Origin: Myxococcales bacterium | GTDB lineage: Bacteria; Myxococcota_A; Polyangia; Polyangiales; Polyangiaceae | Assembly: GCA_903642325.1 (NCBI GenBank) | Contig: CAHJWM010000035.1 | Coordinates: forward strand, 1-58,698 | Length of the DNA stretch: 58,698 bases | Direction: 5' to 3' | Part shown: in pieces, positions 30,097 to 39,452 of the stretch | Layout: every line of letters starts with the position of its first letter | Position numbering within the stretch: position 1 is the stretch's first letter | Made by a program: the position numbers and the translations under genes | Notes under the pieces: generated by a model | What the model saw: the letters and a program-made list of their open reading frames with translations, nothing else | Databases searched by the model: none | What the model was told of the DNA's origin: nothing

Positions 30097-31812
30097 TCAC
30101 AAAAGGCCTTTGACGGCCGTTCGATACACTTTCTCAAGCAAAGCGTGCCCTACTGCATTGGGGTGAATTTTGTCGGGCGAGTAGTACTCACTGTTGTCCG
30201 AGTCGCCCGCGGCGCCTAAGCGTGCGATCGCTGTCACGTCCGCGAGCGCGTCCGCGTGCGCTGCCCAGTTCTTCACGATGTCTGTATTGAACGCAGTGCG
30301 TACCATCTCGAAGCCGCCGGCCCCCACGAACGACGCATCCGATCTGGGAAGAACGGTACATGCGACGACCTTCCAACCCGCAGCATGCGCGGCATCGAGT
30401 AGGCCGTAATACCTATCCAGAAGGTCCGAAAGATTGTTGCCGTTTGCCAGGTCGTTCGTGCCCGTGGCAACGACCAAAATATTCTTCGCGCGGCTGGCCG
30501 AGTACCGCGGCAACACGACGTTGGAATAGTCAGAATCTTTTACTTTGGGGATACCAGAGCCATTCGTTGCGGCGTTCAGCAATTGTATGTCTGGGTTGGT
30601 TTCGGACAGGTTGGTGTCGGACAGATCGGACAACATTCGAAAAGCCCAAGATTGGTAGGTCGGGACCTGGTCGCCGTTGGCGATCGAGTCACCGAGGATC
30701 GCCACCAACGGCTTCGTCACGGGAAAGGCCTCCGGAATGGGCTGGGCGGTGAGCCAGTTCATCAACTTTTTTCCCTCCGCATCCGAGACCGCTCGATCGA
30801 TGCCGACCGCTTGCGAAACATAGCCATAGATATCTGAGATATGGCCCGGGTCGTATCCGAGGTAAAAATTCGACGCTGTCTCGTGCGCGATTGTGGCGCA
30901 CGAGGGGTCGGTAGCGGGACAGTCGAGCCCGCCGAGGGCTATATTCTCGGATGCGCGGAGGCCATCGATGTCGTATTGAACGTCGATGGCCGTGGCCGTG
31001 AAACGAACGATTATCGTCGTGTGCGCGCCCCGAGACAACCGCCTGCTCAGGTATCTTCCGGTGTGGTTGAAGTAGAGGCCGACTTGGTTACCGATAAAGT
31101 ACAGCCCGAGGGACTCGAAGCTACCGTCGATCGGCGCTGAAATTCCACCCTGTGCCGGTCCGCCGGCACCGAGCAGTGGGCGAAATGAAATAGCCAGCGT
31201 CGAGCCATCCGTATGGAGCGTTGCGGCCATGTTGTGGAGATAAAAGCCCGTATAGGTGTCAATCGGCTTGAGACTTAAAGCTCCAAGCTCCCGAACCGGC
31301 CGCTCAGCGCTGCCGGGCGCCTGCCACGAGCCGGTCAGGGGTGGCGCTTCAGGGATGCTCCGAATCCTGCCACTGTCGGGCGGTGTCAGATAATTTTCAT
31401 CGGCGTCGGAATACGAGGGCGCGTTTCCGTCCATCCAGAAGGCGAGCCCCGAGATCGCTGCCGGGCTCAAAGGTCCGTCTTCGGAAGCCCCTGGGCTGCC
31501 TCCTGCGCCGCCGTCAGCGTCGGTGCTTCCGCCGTCGCCGCCAGCGCTCCCACCAGCGCCCGCACGATCGTGTGAGTCGGGAGCGCCTGAGGCTCCGGCA
31601 CCGCGGTCGGCTCCGGCGGTACCGCCAGCGCCAGCTTCCGAGCTACCACCGGCCTCCGATCTGCCACTAGTCCCCGCGTCGCCGCCGGCTTCCGCGTTGC
31701 CACCAAAACCGGAGCCGCCGCCACTTTCGCCGCCATCGCTGCTTCCGCAGCTGATCGCGAGCGCGATGACGACCGACGCACAGGGTAATAAGCCAATCCA
31801 ACTTCTGGTCAT
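30097..31812 (-). CDS. Surface lipoprotein: Gly-rich linker, lectin-like domain and SGNH hydrolase domain
   Basis: The 571-residue product starts MTRSWIGLLP with a type II signal peptide and lipobox LAISC (Cys22), followed by about 100 residues of Gly/Ala/Ser/Asp low complexity. Residues about 130-340 look like a concanavalin A/LamG-type beta domain (ISGLAFWMDG, FYLHNMAATL). The C-terminus is an SGNH/GDSL hydrolase: GDSIANG with Ser376, GTND with Asn453, and DKIHPN with Asp547/His550. It is probably exported and lipid-anchored, and may de-esterify acylated glycans; the locus encodes four O-acylases. The longer frame to 31875 would bury the signal peptide. Divergent from the asnB-like gene. 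Confidence 0.85.
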   Translation of the reverse strand: MTRSWIGLLPCASVVIALAISCGSSDGGESGGGSGFGGNAEAGGDAGTSGRSEAGGSSEAGAGGTAGADRGAGASGAPDSHDRAGAGGSAGGDGGSTDADGGAGGSPGASEDGPLSPAAISGLAFWMDGNAPSYSDADENYLTPPDSGRIRSIPEAPPLTGSWQAPGSAERPVRELGALSLKPIDTYTGFYLHNMAATLHTDGSTLAISFRPLLGAGGPAQGGISAPIDGSFESLGLYFIGNQVGLYFNHTGRYLSRRLSRGAHTTIIVRFTATAIDVQYDIDGLRASENIALGGLDCPATDPSCATIAHETASNFYLGYDPGHISDIYGYVSQAVGIDRAVSDAEGKKLMNWLTAQPIPEAFPVTKPLVAILGDSIANGDQVPTYQSWAFRMLSDLSDTNLSETNPDIQLLNAATNGSGIPKVKDSDYSNVVLPRYSASRAKNILVVATGTNDLANGNNLSDLLDRYYGLLDAAHAAGWKVVACTVLPRSDASFVGAGGFEMVRTAFNTDIVKNWAAHADALADVTAIARLGAAGDSDNSEYYSPDKIHPNAVGHALLEKVYRTAVKGLL

Positions 31813-32298
31813 GTTGATTATTTCGTCCGTAGCACGTTCATGGCAGAGACCGTTAGGTAGAGCTGACAGCGGCACCCGCTGTCTGATCGCGAACGCGTCG
31901 TTTAGTCAATGCCGCCAGGACAACCCGGCGCGTAAAATCCTTCAGCCCGGCGCATATTGCAAGGGCAAGCACCCTTGAAAGATGAGTGGGCGGCAAATGC
32001 CGATACTTTGTGGCGGATTCCGTTGCTATGCTCAGCGCGCGCAATTTTCGCGCCTAGCGATACAGGGGCGAGGAGCTGGCAAAACCCGTCCGAGTGAAAC
32101 GAGGAGTGGCATGGAACGGCCAGCAAGTGATGTGACGAGGCGCTGCATACGAACCGCTCCGGCTACCGGTTGCTTTGAGATGGACAGTTTCGCTCCAAGA
32201 ACGTCAAACGCTGCTCGCCGAATGCTCGACATGCTCTCTGACGCGATACAGTGGGCTGAGCTGAGGCGCTGCGTTAGGAAGGCTGGCGGAGCTCGTTG
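31813..32298. other. Divergent intergenic region with small hairpins
   Basis: The 486 bases between the lipoprotein and amidotransferase genes contain no convincing gene. A perfect inverted repeat CAAGGG/CCCTTG lies at 31960-31965/31972-31977 with a 6-base loop, and a second one, GCGCG/CGCGC around CAATTTT, spans about 32037-32053. These may mark leader RNA structure or operators for either gene. Confidence 0.45.
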
Positions 32299-34239
32299 AT
32301 GTGCGGGATTGCAGGACTAATAGGTGTCGATCCCGACATCGGGCGTGATGTGTCGAAGCGCATGATGGCGGCGCTCCGTCATCGTGGCCCGAACGACCAA
32401 GGTATCGGGTCCGTTGTGTCTCGGGACGGCACTGTTCCCCCCGCCGTGCTTGTGCACACACGGCTCTCGATCATCGATTTATCGCCGGCGGGTCACCAGC
32501 CGATGGCTGATCGACCTCTTGGCTCCCAACGTCCGAACCACGTGGTTTTCAACGGGGAGATCTACAATCACGAGTCACTGCGCGCCGAGCTAGAGGCCGC
32601 GGGCCAACCTAGCCATCGGCGCTGCGATACCGAGGTGATCCTCCAGGGTTATCGCGCATGGGGCGAAGCCGCTGTGGAGCGCTTCGAGGGCATGTTCGCT
32701 TTTTGCTTGCTCGACGCCGAACGCGACCGAGTTTGGCTTTGCCGTGACCGCATGGGCATCAAGCCGCTCTACCTATTCCGTCCTCGTACGGGGGGGCTGG
32801 TCTTCGCGTCAGAGGTCCGAGGCATCCTCGCAGCGCGCCCAGAGCTCGTGGAGGGCCGCCTGAACCGTGCTGCGCTGGAGAGCTTTCTCGCCCAAGGCGC
32901 AGTCATCGGCCGCGACAGCATCGTCGAAGGGATAACAATGCTTCCCGCGGGCGAATCCATGCTCTGTGACTTCTCGGGCCGTTCCGTTCGATCGAGGACA
33001 TATTGGCTGGCTCCGTTCGCGGAGACCAAGCCGCGGTCTGGCGGCACGTCACGACTAGAGTGCGTAGCTGAGCTCAATAAGGCCCTGCGAACGTCAGTTA
33101 AGGATTCACTCGTCGCAGACGTTCCAGTGGGCCTATTCTTATCGGGGGGCATCGACTCTGCTGCAATCGCTACGATCGCCACCGAGGTTGAAACGGCTCG
33201 TGTGCATACGCTGAGCATCGGCTTCGATGTGGCTGCATACGACGAGACGGCAGAGGCAGACCAGGTCGCGCGGAAGCTTGGTACCGAGCACCGTACGGTG
33301 AAGCTGAGCGGTTTAGATGCAGTTGCTGCCTTCGATGATGTATTTGCGAGCGCCGACCAGCCCACCGTCGACGGCTTTAATACATATTTCGTGTCGCGGG
33401 CCGCTCACGACAGTGGGCTCACCGTCGCGCTCAGTGGGCTCGGCGGTGACGAACTGTTTGGAGGTTACGCCACGTTTCGAGATTTGCCGAAGGCGTTGGG
33501 GCTGGCGAAACTGACTAGCCTGTTGCCTGCGGTGTCGCGTCGAATCGCGCCGTTTGCTCGCCATCTCCCTAACCGCAGCGGGCTGAAATTATCGTCATTG
33601 CTGGAGCACCCTGCCGATCTGCTCCGTCTCTATCTGCTTCGACGTGAGCTCCTACTTAAACCGGAAAGGCGGGCGCTTCAGCAGCTGCCCTCGCGGTCCG
33701 ATCCTTGGTCCGGTGTAAGCGAAAAAGTACTCGAGGACGCGAGATCCGTCGTGCAGGGAATTCCGGACACTCTCGATCGCGTCTCATGGCTCGAATGCTC
33801 CATCTACATGGCAAACATGCTGCTGCGCGACTCGGATGTCTTCAGCATGGCAAATGCGATCGAACTGCGGGTGCCGTTGCTCGAGCGGGCAGTAGTCGAA
33901 AGCGCCGCCCGCGCACGTGCCGAGTGGCGTCGCGCGGACCCACGTTCAAAACCGCTCTTGCTCGATGCCGTCGGAAGCCGACTACCACCCGAAGTTTGGT
34001 CCAGGAAAAAGCGCGGCTTTACATTTCCGTGGTCGGAATGGTTGCGCGGTCCGCTAGCCGCCCGGTGCGAGGCTGCCGTAGTCGACACGCGAAAGTGGCA
34101 GTCGCTCGGTTTTGATACGGCCGAACCACGGCGGCTTTGGAAGCGATTCAAGAACGCAGACCCAGCTGTTGGTGGCCTGCAGATGCTCGCCCTGCTCGCA
34201 TTGTCGGATTATGCGGAGCGAAACCAGCTTAGTATCTAA
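32299..34239 (+). CDS. asnB: Glutamine-hydrolysing asparagine synthase-like amidotransferase
   Basis: The 646-residue protein starts MCGIAGLIGV; the Cys exposed after Met removal is the Ntn-type glutaminase nucleophile, so ATG 32299 must be the start, not the TTG 3 bases before. RHRGPNDQG and FNGEIYNH belong to the glutaminase domain. The synthase domain has the PPi loop SGGIDS (282-287) and later SGLGGDELFGGY. Family members make Asn, but those in glycan loci are thought to amidate sugar carboxylates, and a relative closes the ring in lasso peptides. Here a uronate-forming dehydrogenase is in the same locus, so uronamide formation is plausible. It is followed by a GT4 gene after 10 bases. 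Confidence 0.92.
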   Translation: MCGIAGLIGVDPDIGRDVSKRMMAALRHRGPNDQGIGSVVSRDGTVPPAVLVHTRLSIIDLSPAGHQPMADRPLGSQRPNHVVFNGEIYNHESLRAELEAAGQPSHRRCDTEVILQGYRAWGEAAVERFEGMFAFCLLDAERDRVWLCRDRMGIKPLYLFRPRTGGLVFASEVRGILAARPELVEGRLNRAALESFLAQGAVIGRDSIVEGITMLPAGESMLCDFSGRSVRSRTYWLAPFAETKPRSGGTSRLECVAELNKALRTSVKDSLVADVPVGLFLSGGIDSAAIATIATEVETARVHTLSIGFDVAAYDETAEADQVARKLGTEHRTVKLSGLDAVAAFDDVFASADQPTVDGFNTYFVSRAAHDSGLTVALSGLGGDELFGGYATFRDLPKALGLAKLTSLLPAVSRRIAPFARHLPNRSGLKLSSLLEHPADLLRLYLLRRELLLKPERRALQQLPSRSDPWSGVSEKVLEDARSVVQGIPDTLDRVSWLECSIYMANMLLRDSDVFSMANAIELRVPLLERAVVESAARARAEWRRADPRSKPLLLDAVGSRLPPEVWSRKKRGFTFPWSEWLRGPLAARCEAAVVDTRKWQSLGFDTAEPRRLWKRFKNADPAVGGLQMLALLALSDYAERNQLSI

Positions 34240-34249
34240 CTAGTAACCC

Positions 34250-35476
34250 ATGCGCGTCCTATTCGTGAACCCGGCAGCCGAACTTGGGGGCGCGGAACGC
34301 AGCCTTCTGGATTGCGTTTTCGCTTTGCGCCAAACTGACCCGGACGGCGCGATCGGTCTGATTGCGTTCGCCGACGGTCCGCTAGTCGCACGTGCTCGCG
34401 CTCTCGGCGCAACGGTTATGGTGATCGAGCCGCCGCTAGCTCTGGCTACCCTGGGTGAGAGCGGGCAGTCGGACTCTCACCTGAGAACGTGGCTGCGCCG
34501 TATTCACGGCCTACCTGGCGTGGCGATTTTTTTGGCTCGTCTTCGCCGGGCAATCGAAGACTACGCGCCGGACGTGTTGCACACCAACGGGATGAAGGCG
34601 CACGTCTTCGCGGGGATCATCGCGCCGGGTGGAATTGGGTTAGTCGCACACCTCCGCGACTTTGTTGGCTCGCGTCAGGCCTCGAAGCATGTCTTGCCGC
34701 TCATTGCGGGGTTGCGAGATCGCGTTGCCTTTGTCGCAAACTCACAAGCTGTTGCAGACGACTTCTTGTGCCTGGCCCCGCACGCTTCTGTGCGTGTCGT
34801 TTACAACGTTGTTGACACAGAATATCTTCGCCCCGGACTGCCTGAGCCGGAATGGCTATCAGCCGCAGCTGGTATGAATGCACCTGAGCGGCAGTTGATA
34901 TTTGGGCTCGTGGCGACGTATGCGCGCTGGAAAGGCCACGGCTTGTTCATCGAGGCCGCAGCACGCCTAAGAACGACCTTCCCAAATGTTCCATTACGGT
35001 TCTACATCGTCGGCGGACCGATTTATCAAACGGCCGGATCGCAGGTTACGGCATCCGAACTGACTCAACACGCCGAAGCAGCAGGAGTGGGCGACTGCCT
35101 CGGTCTCGTGCCGTTTCAGCAGGATATTGCTCGTGTCTACCGGTCACTAGATGTCGTCGTAAATGCGAGTACAACCCCAGAGCCCTTTGGCCGCACGATT
35201 GTCGAGGCCATGGCGTGCGAGCGTGCCGTCATAGTAGCAAACGCCGGCGGTTCAGCCGAACTTTTCACGCACGGCGAGAATGCGCTTGGCTTCATGCCGG
35301 GCAGCTCCGAAAGTCTGGCTGCGACAATGGCGGAAACGATCGACCCCGAGGTCCGATCCGGCCTCGGACGGTCGGCTCGCGCGCATGCTCTGAAAAATTT
35401 TGGACGTGGCCGCCTAGGCCCAGAATTACTCCGAGCCTACCAGGAGCTCCCAAAACGATGGCAAGGCCGATCTTGA
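34250..35476 (+). CDS. GT4-family glycosyltransferase
   Basis: The 408-residue GT-B protein begins MRVLFVNPAAELGGAERSLL, the common N-terminal Gly-rich loop, then has a Rossmann C-domain (FGLVATYARWKGHGLFIEAA) and the donor site NASTTPEPFGRTIVEAMACER with both Glu of the E-x7-E motif. It should extend the lipid-linked glycan. It is 10 bases after the amidotransferase and probably co-translated with it. The next gene is convergent. Confidence 0.9.
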   Translation: MRVLFVNPAAELGGAERSLLDCVFALRQTDPDGAIGLIAFADGPLVARARALGATVMVIEPPLALATLGESGQSDSHLRTWLRRIHGLPGVAIFLARLRRAIEDYAPDVLHTNGMKAHVFAGIIAPGGIGLVAHLRDFVGSRQASKHVLPLIAGLRDRVAFVANSQAVADDFLCLAPHASVRVVYNVVDTEYLRPGLPEPEWLSAAAGMNAPERQLIFGLVATYARWKGHGLFIEAAARLRTTFPNVPLRFYIVGGPIYQTAGSQVTASELTQHAEAAGVGDCLGLVPFQQDIARVYRSLDVVVNASTTPEPFGRTIVEAMACERAVIVANAGGSAELFTHGENALGFMPGSSESLAATMAETIDPEVRSGLGRSARAHALKNFGRGRLGPELLRAYQELPKRWQGRS

Positions 35477-35554
35477 TCGCCCTACCCCGTTCTTGTGATC
35501 GCGGCGTCGTGAGCAAGCGTGGGTCGCGGTGAGCACAGCCGCACTGCGCCGCCG

Positions 35555-36715
35555 CTACAGGATCTCACTCGCGCACTCCAAAATTCGCAACGCTGTGACT
35601 TGCGCCGAAGCGTGTGTCTCGTATTCGGCCCGAGCAGCGCGGCCGATGGAAGCGCACAATTCGGGATCTCGAAGTGCGGCGACTGCCTTCGCGGCAAACG
35701 ACTCGCGATCAAGCGGCGCGAGCAGGCAAATGTCATCCCAGGCGATGTCATCGAGCGTGTTAGCGCCACGCGTCGTGACCACGGCTCGCCCATGCTGCAG
35801 AGCAGCCATCACGGTGCCCTTGCGCGCATTGATTCCGTCCACAATCGGCGCCAGGACCAGCCTCGCGACTTGCAGCCAAAGCGAAACTTCGCGCGCGGGG
35901 ACATAGCCAAGCGCTTGAACGCGATGCCCCAAATTTGCCAAGCTGGGGTGAATTTCTCGAAGCTTATCAAGAGTCATGCCGACGATTACGAGCCTAGCGT
36001 CGGGTTCAATTTCGATGAGTGCGCGGAACGCCGCATCCAAGTAGTCGAAGAGCACCGCCTCGTGGCCGGTTCCGAAAAACAAGATGGTGGGCGAGGGGAC
36101 TGAATATCCCGCCGCCCTCAATTCTGCCGCAGCGTCCGAGGTGGCCTCATGTGCGATGTTCGAACAAATGCGGATAACGTGAAATTGCTTCATTAATCGA
36201 GGCAGCCGTCGCGCCCACTCGCGCTGCGCGCCCATGTTCGAAAATATAACTGCATTGAAGCCCTTTACCAGGGTAGCGAATTGGGCAACCTGCGTCACAC
36301 CAAGCGCCGCCAGCTTGTACTCACGACGTTGCCAAAGATAGGCCACCGAAAGGCTAGTTTCATGTGCGAGCAGGATGGCGCGGCAGCCGAATCGTTTTCG
36401 TAGCTGAACGCTCCACAGCATGAACGCTGGCGAGAGGCCGAAAGTGCGCGGTGCGTAGCCGAGCGGCGTATATGCTACCACCACCAGCTCGGGCCCATAC
36501 GCGGCGAGTTCCGAATTCAAGCAACTGAACCCTCTTTCGTGTGGCTTCGAACAGATCAGCACGTGGTGTCCAGCCGCGCGCAAGATGCCCACCATGACGC
36601 TGGAGTGATCGCTCACCCCGCCGCGGTCCGGCGGATAATCGGGCGTGATCCAGGCGATGCGCCTGCGCGTCCCGCAAACCGAGATGACGTGCGGAACAGA
36701 GGGGTTCGAATCCAT
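35555..36715 (-). CDS. GT4-like glycosyltransferase
   Basis: From ATG 36715 the product has 386 residues: RRRIAWITPDYPPDRGGVSDHS (N-terminal GT-B loop, residues about 15-36), ILFFGTGHEAVLFDYLDAA, and a donor-binding area VLAPIVDGINARKGTVMAAL. The second Glu of the classical motif is not obvious (Gly-Ile-Asn-Ala-Arg-Lys-Gly stands at that place), so it is a divergent member. The frame opens at 36820 but that would overlap the upstream acyltransferase; ATG 36715 leaves a 41-base gap. It forms an operon with that acyltransferase. Confidence 0.8.
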   Translation of the reverse strand: MDSNPSVPHVISVCGTRRRIAWITPDYPPDRGGVSDHSSVMVGILRAAGHHVLICSKPHERGFSCLNSELAAYGPELVVVAYTPLGYAPRTFGLSPAFMLWSVQLRKRFGCRAILLAHETSLSVAYLWQRREYKLAALGVTQVAQFATLVKGFNAVIFSNMGAQREWARRLPRLMKQFHVIRICSNIAHEATSDAAAELRAAGYSVPSPTILFFGTGHEAVLFDYLDAAFRALIEIEPDARLVIVGMTLDKLREIHPSLANLGHRVQALGYVPAREVSLWLQVARLVLAPIVDGINARKGTVMAALQHGRAVVTTRGANTLDDIAWDDICLLAPLDRESFAAKAVAALRDPELCASIGRAARAEYETHASAQVTALRILECASEIL

Positions 36716-36756
36716 GAACGAGTCGTAGGCTGGAGATGTCGAACTCACCGGGCGAG

Positions 36757-37887
36757 CTAATACGCGCGAGAGCGCTCGAGAGACCGAGGCTGCTTCAACC
36801 GCTGAGAAAGCCGCATGCAAGGAACCTCAACGATCACGTGAAGTATAGACGCAAGAGCAATCGTGCAAATATACGTGCCCGCGAGGCAGAAAAGGGAAAC
36901 GAGCTCAGAGTTAGGTGAGATGCGTGTTCGTAATCCTAGGAAGAACACGGCCAACGGCGCATGCACCAAGTAAATCGAATACGAGATGCGCCCGAGGCCT
37001 TGCGCTGAACGTGCCGAAAGCCAGCGATGTAACGCTTCGCGACGGATGGCGACGTACAGCGCGACCGTAGTGAGAAAGCCGAGCACTCGCGCGAGCTCTG
37101 GCCGGAAGAGCAGCGCGAGACCCATTGCCAATAGGCATAACTGAAAGAGCCGGTCGGAGATGCGGCCTAGTGACAGCCACGCCGCCAGCGAGCCGGACAA
37201 GAACAGATAGAAATACGGAACGAACCAACCGGGGCGCATCGGCCAAATAGTGTGACTGACCACCAGCGACATGAAAAACGCGGTCACCATCATCCAGCCA
37301 TACTTGTCGGTTTCGGCCAAAATGCCTGATCCCACGCCGCCGGAAACACCGCCGAACACAGACGCCAAACGAATCATGGCGGCGAACACGAAGTAGAGTT
37401 GGAACTCCAGGCACAAGGTCCAGAACACGATGTTGAACTGGCCGAGCCCCAGGATGTCCTGAAGGTAGAAAACGTGCGCGACAACCTTTGCCAATGTCGG
37501 TGTGAAAAGCGGCTGGCGAGTAGCTCGAGCCCGGATAGCTATGACCAGGCCGTTCCAGAGCAAACCAACCCAGTAGGGCGGGTCGAGGCGAACTGCTCGA
37601 CGTAGAATGAAGCGCCGCAAGCTGAATCCGTCGATTGCTGCCTCCCGCAATGAATAGGCAATCGCAAACCCGCTGACGACGAAGAAAACTTCGACACTTG
37701 CTCTGCCGTAGTCCGCCAGGCGGAGGAAAAATTGAGACAGCCAGCTCTCGTGGTCGTAAGCGAAGAGGCCGACGGTGTGCGGTAGAACGACCATCAAGGC
37801 CGCGAACCCGCGAAGCGCATCTACGAACTCGAAGCGTCTGCCTTGTCCTCTGACCGTTACATCGCTCACGCCTAGCTCTGGTATCAT
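36757..37887 (-). CDS. Acyltransferase-3 (OafA-like) membrane O-acylase
   Basis: This 376-residue membrane protein has the family start FVDALRGFAALMVVLPHTVGL, EVFFVVSGFAIAYSLRE, the Arg-containing loop LRRAVRLDPPYWVGLL, FWTLCLEFQLYFVFA and the late LGRISYSIYLVHAPL. It is expected to acylate a sugar during assembly. The gene is first in a two-gene minus-strand operon with the GT4-like gene. The 434 bases upstream separate it from a divergent glycosyltransferase. Confidence 0.9.
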   Translation of the reverse strand: MIPELGVSDVTVRGQGRRFEFVDALRGFAALMVVLPHTVGLFAYDHESWLSQFFLRLADYGRASVEVFFVVSGFAIAYSLREAAIDGFSLRRFILRRAVRLDPPYWVGLLWNGLVIAIRARATRQPLFTPTLAKVVAHVFYLQDILGLGQFNIVFWTLCLEFQLYFVFAAMIRLASVFGGVSGGVGSGILAETDKYGWMMVTAFFMSLVVSHTIWPMRPGWFVPYFYLFLSGSLAAWLSLGRISDRLFQLCLLAMGLALLFRPELARVLGFLTTVALYVAIRREALHRWLSARSAQGLGRISYSIYLVHAPLAVFFLGLRTRISPNSELVSLFCLAGTYICTIALASILHVIVEVPCMRLSQRLKQPRSLERSRAY

Positions 37888-38321
37888 GGCAAGCCGAACG
37901 AGGAAATGCGCTAACTACGCGCGTCTTTTAAACGGGTCGGGGGTATCCGCGGCGAACTTGCCGGGGCCAGCTCAGAGACCCCATAACCGCAAGAAGTTAC
38001 GAGGCTGGGAGCCAGTGAGCCAACCTGAAAAACGTGTACGGCGCCCGTGCCGTAGCGTCGGCGCGCGCCTTATGGCCCCAGCACGGCTACGACATCACGA
38101 GCCCATGCTGACCTGCTCTGACGCCGTCGTAGACGAGCTCGCGGCGCCGGCGCAGGTGAGGGGCGTTTATAGCGGCGGGTTGTCGGCAAGTGCTAGGTAG
38201 GATCTGAATGTGCCCACCGTGTTCGTGGAACACTGCCACTAAACGGAGCCGCATGATGCTACCCCATCTCTGACGCCCGCTAACCAAAATTCTTTTTGAG
38301 GATACATCGACCGAGGCTCGG
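37888..38321. other. Divergent intergenic region, 434 bases
   Basis: This lies between the acyltransferase (minus) and a GT4 gene (plus). Overlapping short frames are present on both strands, but none has a ribosome-binding site with protein-like sequence. It must hold at least two promoters; no specific motif could be fixed by eye. Confidence 0.5.
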
Positions 38322-39452
38322 ATGCACATTTTACACGTCGGTAAATACTACCCCCCGTATCGAGGCGGAATCGAAACCGTCGTCGAGCAACTATGCCGAG
38401 GTTTAGCGAGGCGAGGGCTTGCGATAACGGCGGTAGTGTCGAACGACGGAATCGCCACGGTCGATGAGAACGTGGATGGCGTGCGTGTTCTCCGGCTTGG
38501 CAGAACCGCGGAGCTCAAATCGCAGCCGCTGAATATGCGCTTGGTACCGACGCTTCGGCGGTTGCGTTTTGACGCATTGCATTTCCATACGCCGAATCCG
38601 CTTGGGGCCCTGGCAGTATTGGCGGCAGGCCGGACAGAGCCGATAGTTGTCACGCATCACAGCGACATCGTGCGGCAGCGTCTGCTTGGCGTGCCGGCAA
38701 ACCTTGCCCAGGGATTGCTTTATCGTCGCGCGGCGGCGCTCGTCGCAGCAACTCCGAACCATATTGAGCATTCATCAGTGCTGCGCAGATATGAGTCGCG
38801 ATGCCGAGTCATTCACTTTCCTATCGACGCCCGTCCGTACCTTGACGCCCCGTCCCCGTGGGACGAGCGACTCCCGCTCGAATGGCAGAACGAGCCGCTG
38901 CTACTGTTCGTCGGTCGCCTCGTTTATTACAAAGGCGTTGACGTGTTGCTCGAGGCGTTGCGACTCACCGAGCGCGCAAACCTTGCTATCGTCGGGATCG
39001 GCCCGCTTTCGACCCGACTAGTCGAGCAGGCTGCGCGGCTCGGCCTCAGCGACCGAATCCGGTTCTTAGGAGCGGTGTCCGACGACCGCCTCCGCTCCTT
39101 GTACAAGCGAACGCGGTTCTTGGTCCTGCCGTCGGTTGAGCCGAGCGAGGCGTTTGGAATGGTTCAACTCGAGGCGATGGCCTCGGGGCGGCCAGTCATT
39201 TCAACCGATCTCAAATCCGGCGTGCCGTACGTGAACCAACATGGGGTGACCGGCCTAATCGTGCCGCCGAGAGATCCGCAAGCCCTGGCCGCAGCCATGA
39301 ACGAGTTGTTGGAGGACGAGCCCCGTGCGTTAGCTATGGGCCAGGCTGCGCAGCGCCGAGTGCTTGCCGAGTTTCACGTCGACAGAATTATCGAGGCGCA
39401 TATTGAACTTTACGCGAGCGTACTCCGTGCCGGCTCGCGTTCGACGTTTTGA
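38322..39452 (+). CDS. GT4-family glycosyltransferase
   Basis: The 376-residue protein is a typical GT4: MHILHVGKYYPPYRGGIETVV (first loop), VVTHHSDIVRQ, LLFVGRLVYYKGVDVLLEAL, and the donor site PSVEPSEAFGMVQLEAMASG with the two Glu. It closely fits mannosyl/hexosyltransferases of exopolysaccharide loci. ATG 38322 follows GAGG by 5 bases. Its end overlaps the convergent polymerase-like gene by 43 bases, leaving no room for a terminator between them. Confidence 0.92.
   Translation: MHILHVGKYYPPYRGGIETVVEQLCRGLARRGLAITAVVSNDGIATVDENVDGVRVLRLGRTAELKSQPLNMRLVPTLRRLRFDALHFHTPNPLGALAVLAAGRTEPIVVTHHSDIVRQRLLGVPANLAQGLLYRRAAALVAATPNHIEHSSVLRRYESRCRVIHFPIDARPYLDAPSPWDERLPLEWQNEPLLLFVGRLVYYKGVDVLLEALRLTERANLAIVGIGPLSTRLVEQAARLGLSDRIRFLGAVSDDRLRSLYKRTRFLVLPSVEPSEAFGMVQLEAMASGRPVISTDLKSGVPYVNQHGVTGLIVPPRDPQALAAAMNELLEDEPRALAMGQAAQRRVLAEFHVDRIIEAHIELYASVLRAGSRSTF

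Noticed and set aside
36703-36713. GGTTCGAATCC, identical to a tRNA T-arm
   Set aside because: It lies inside the start of a GT4 gene (codons for Met-Asp-Ser-Asn-Pro). No anticodon arm, D-arm or acceptor stem can be drawn around it.
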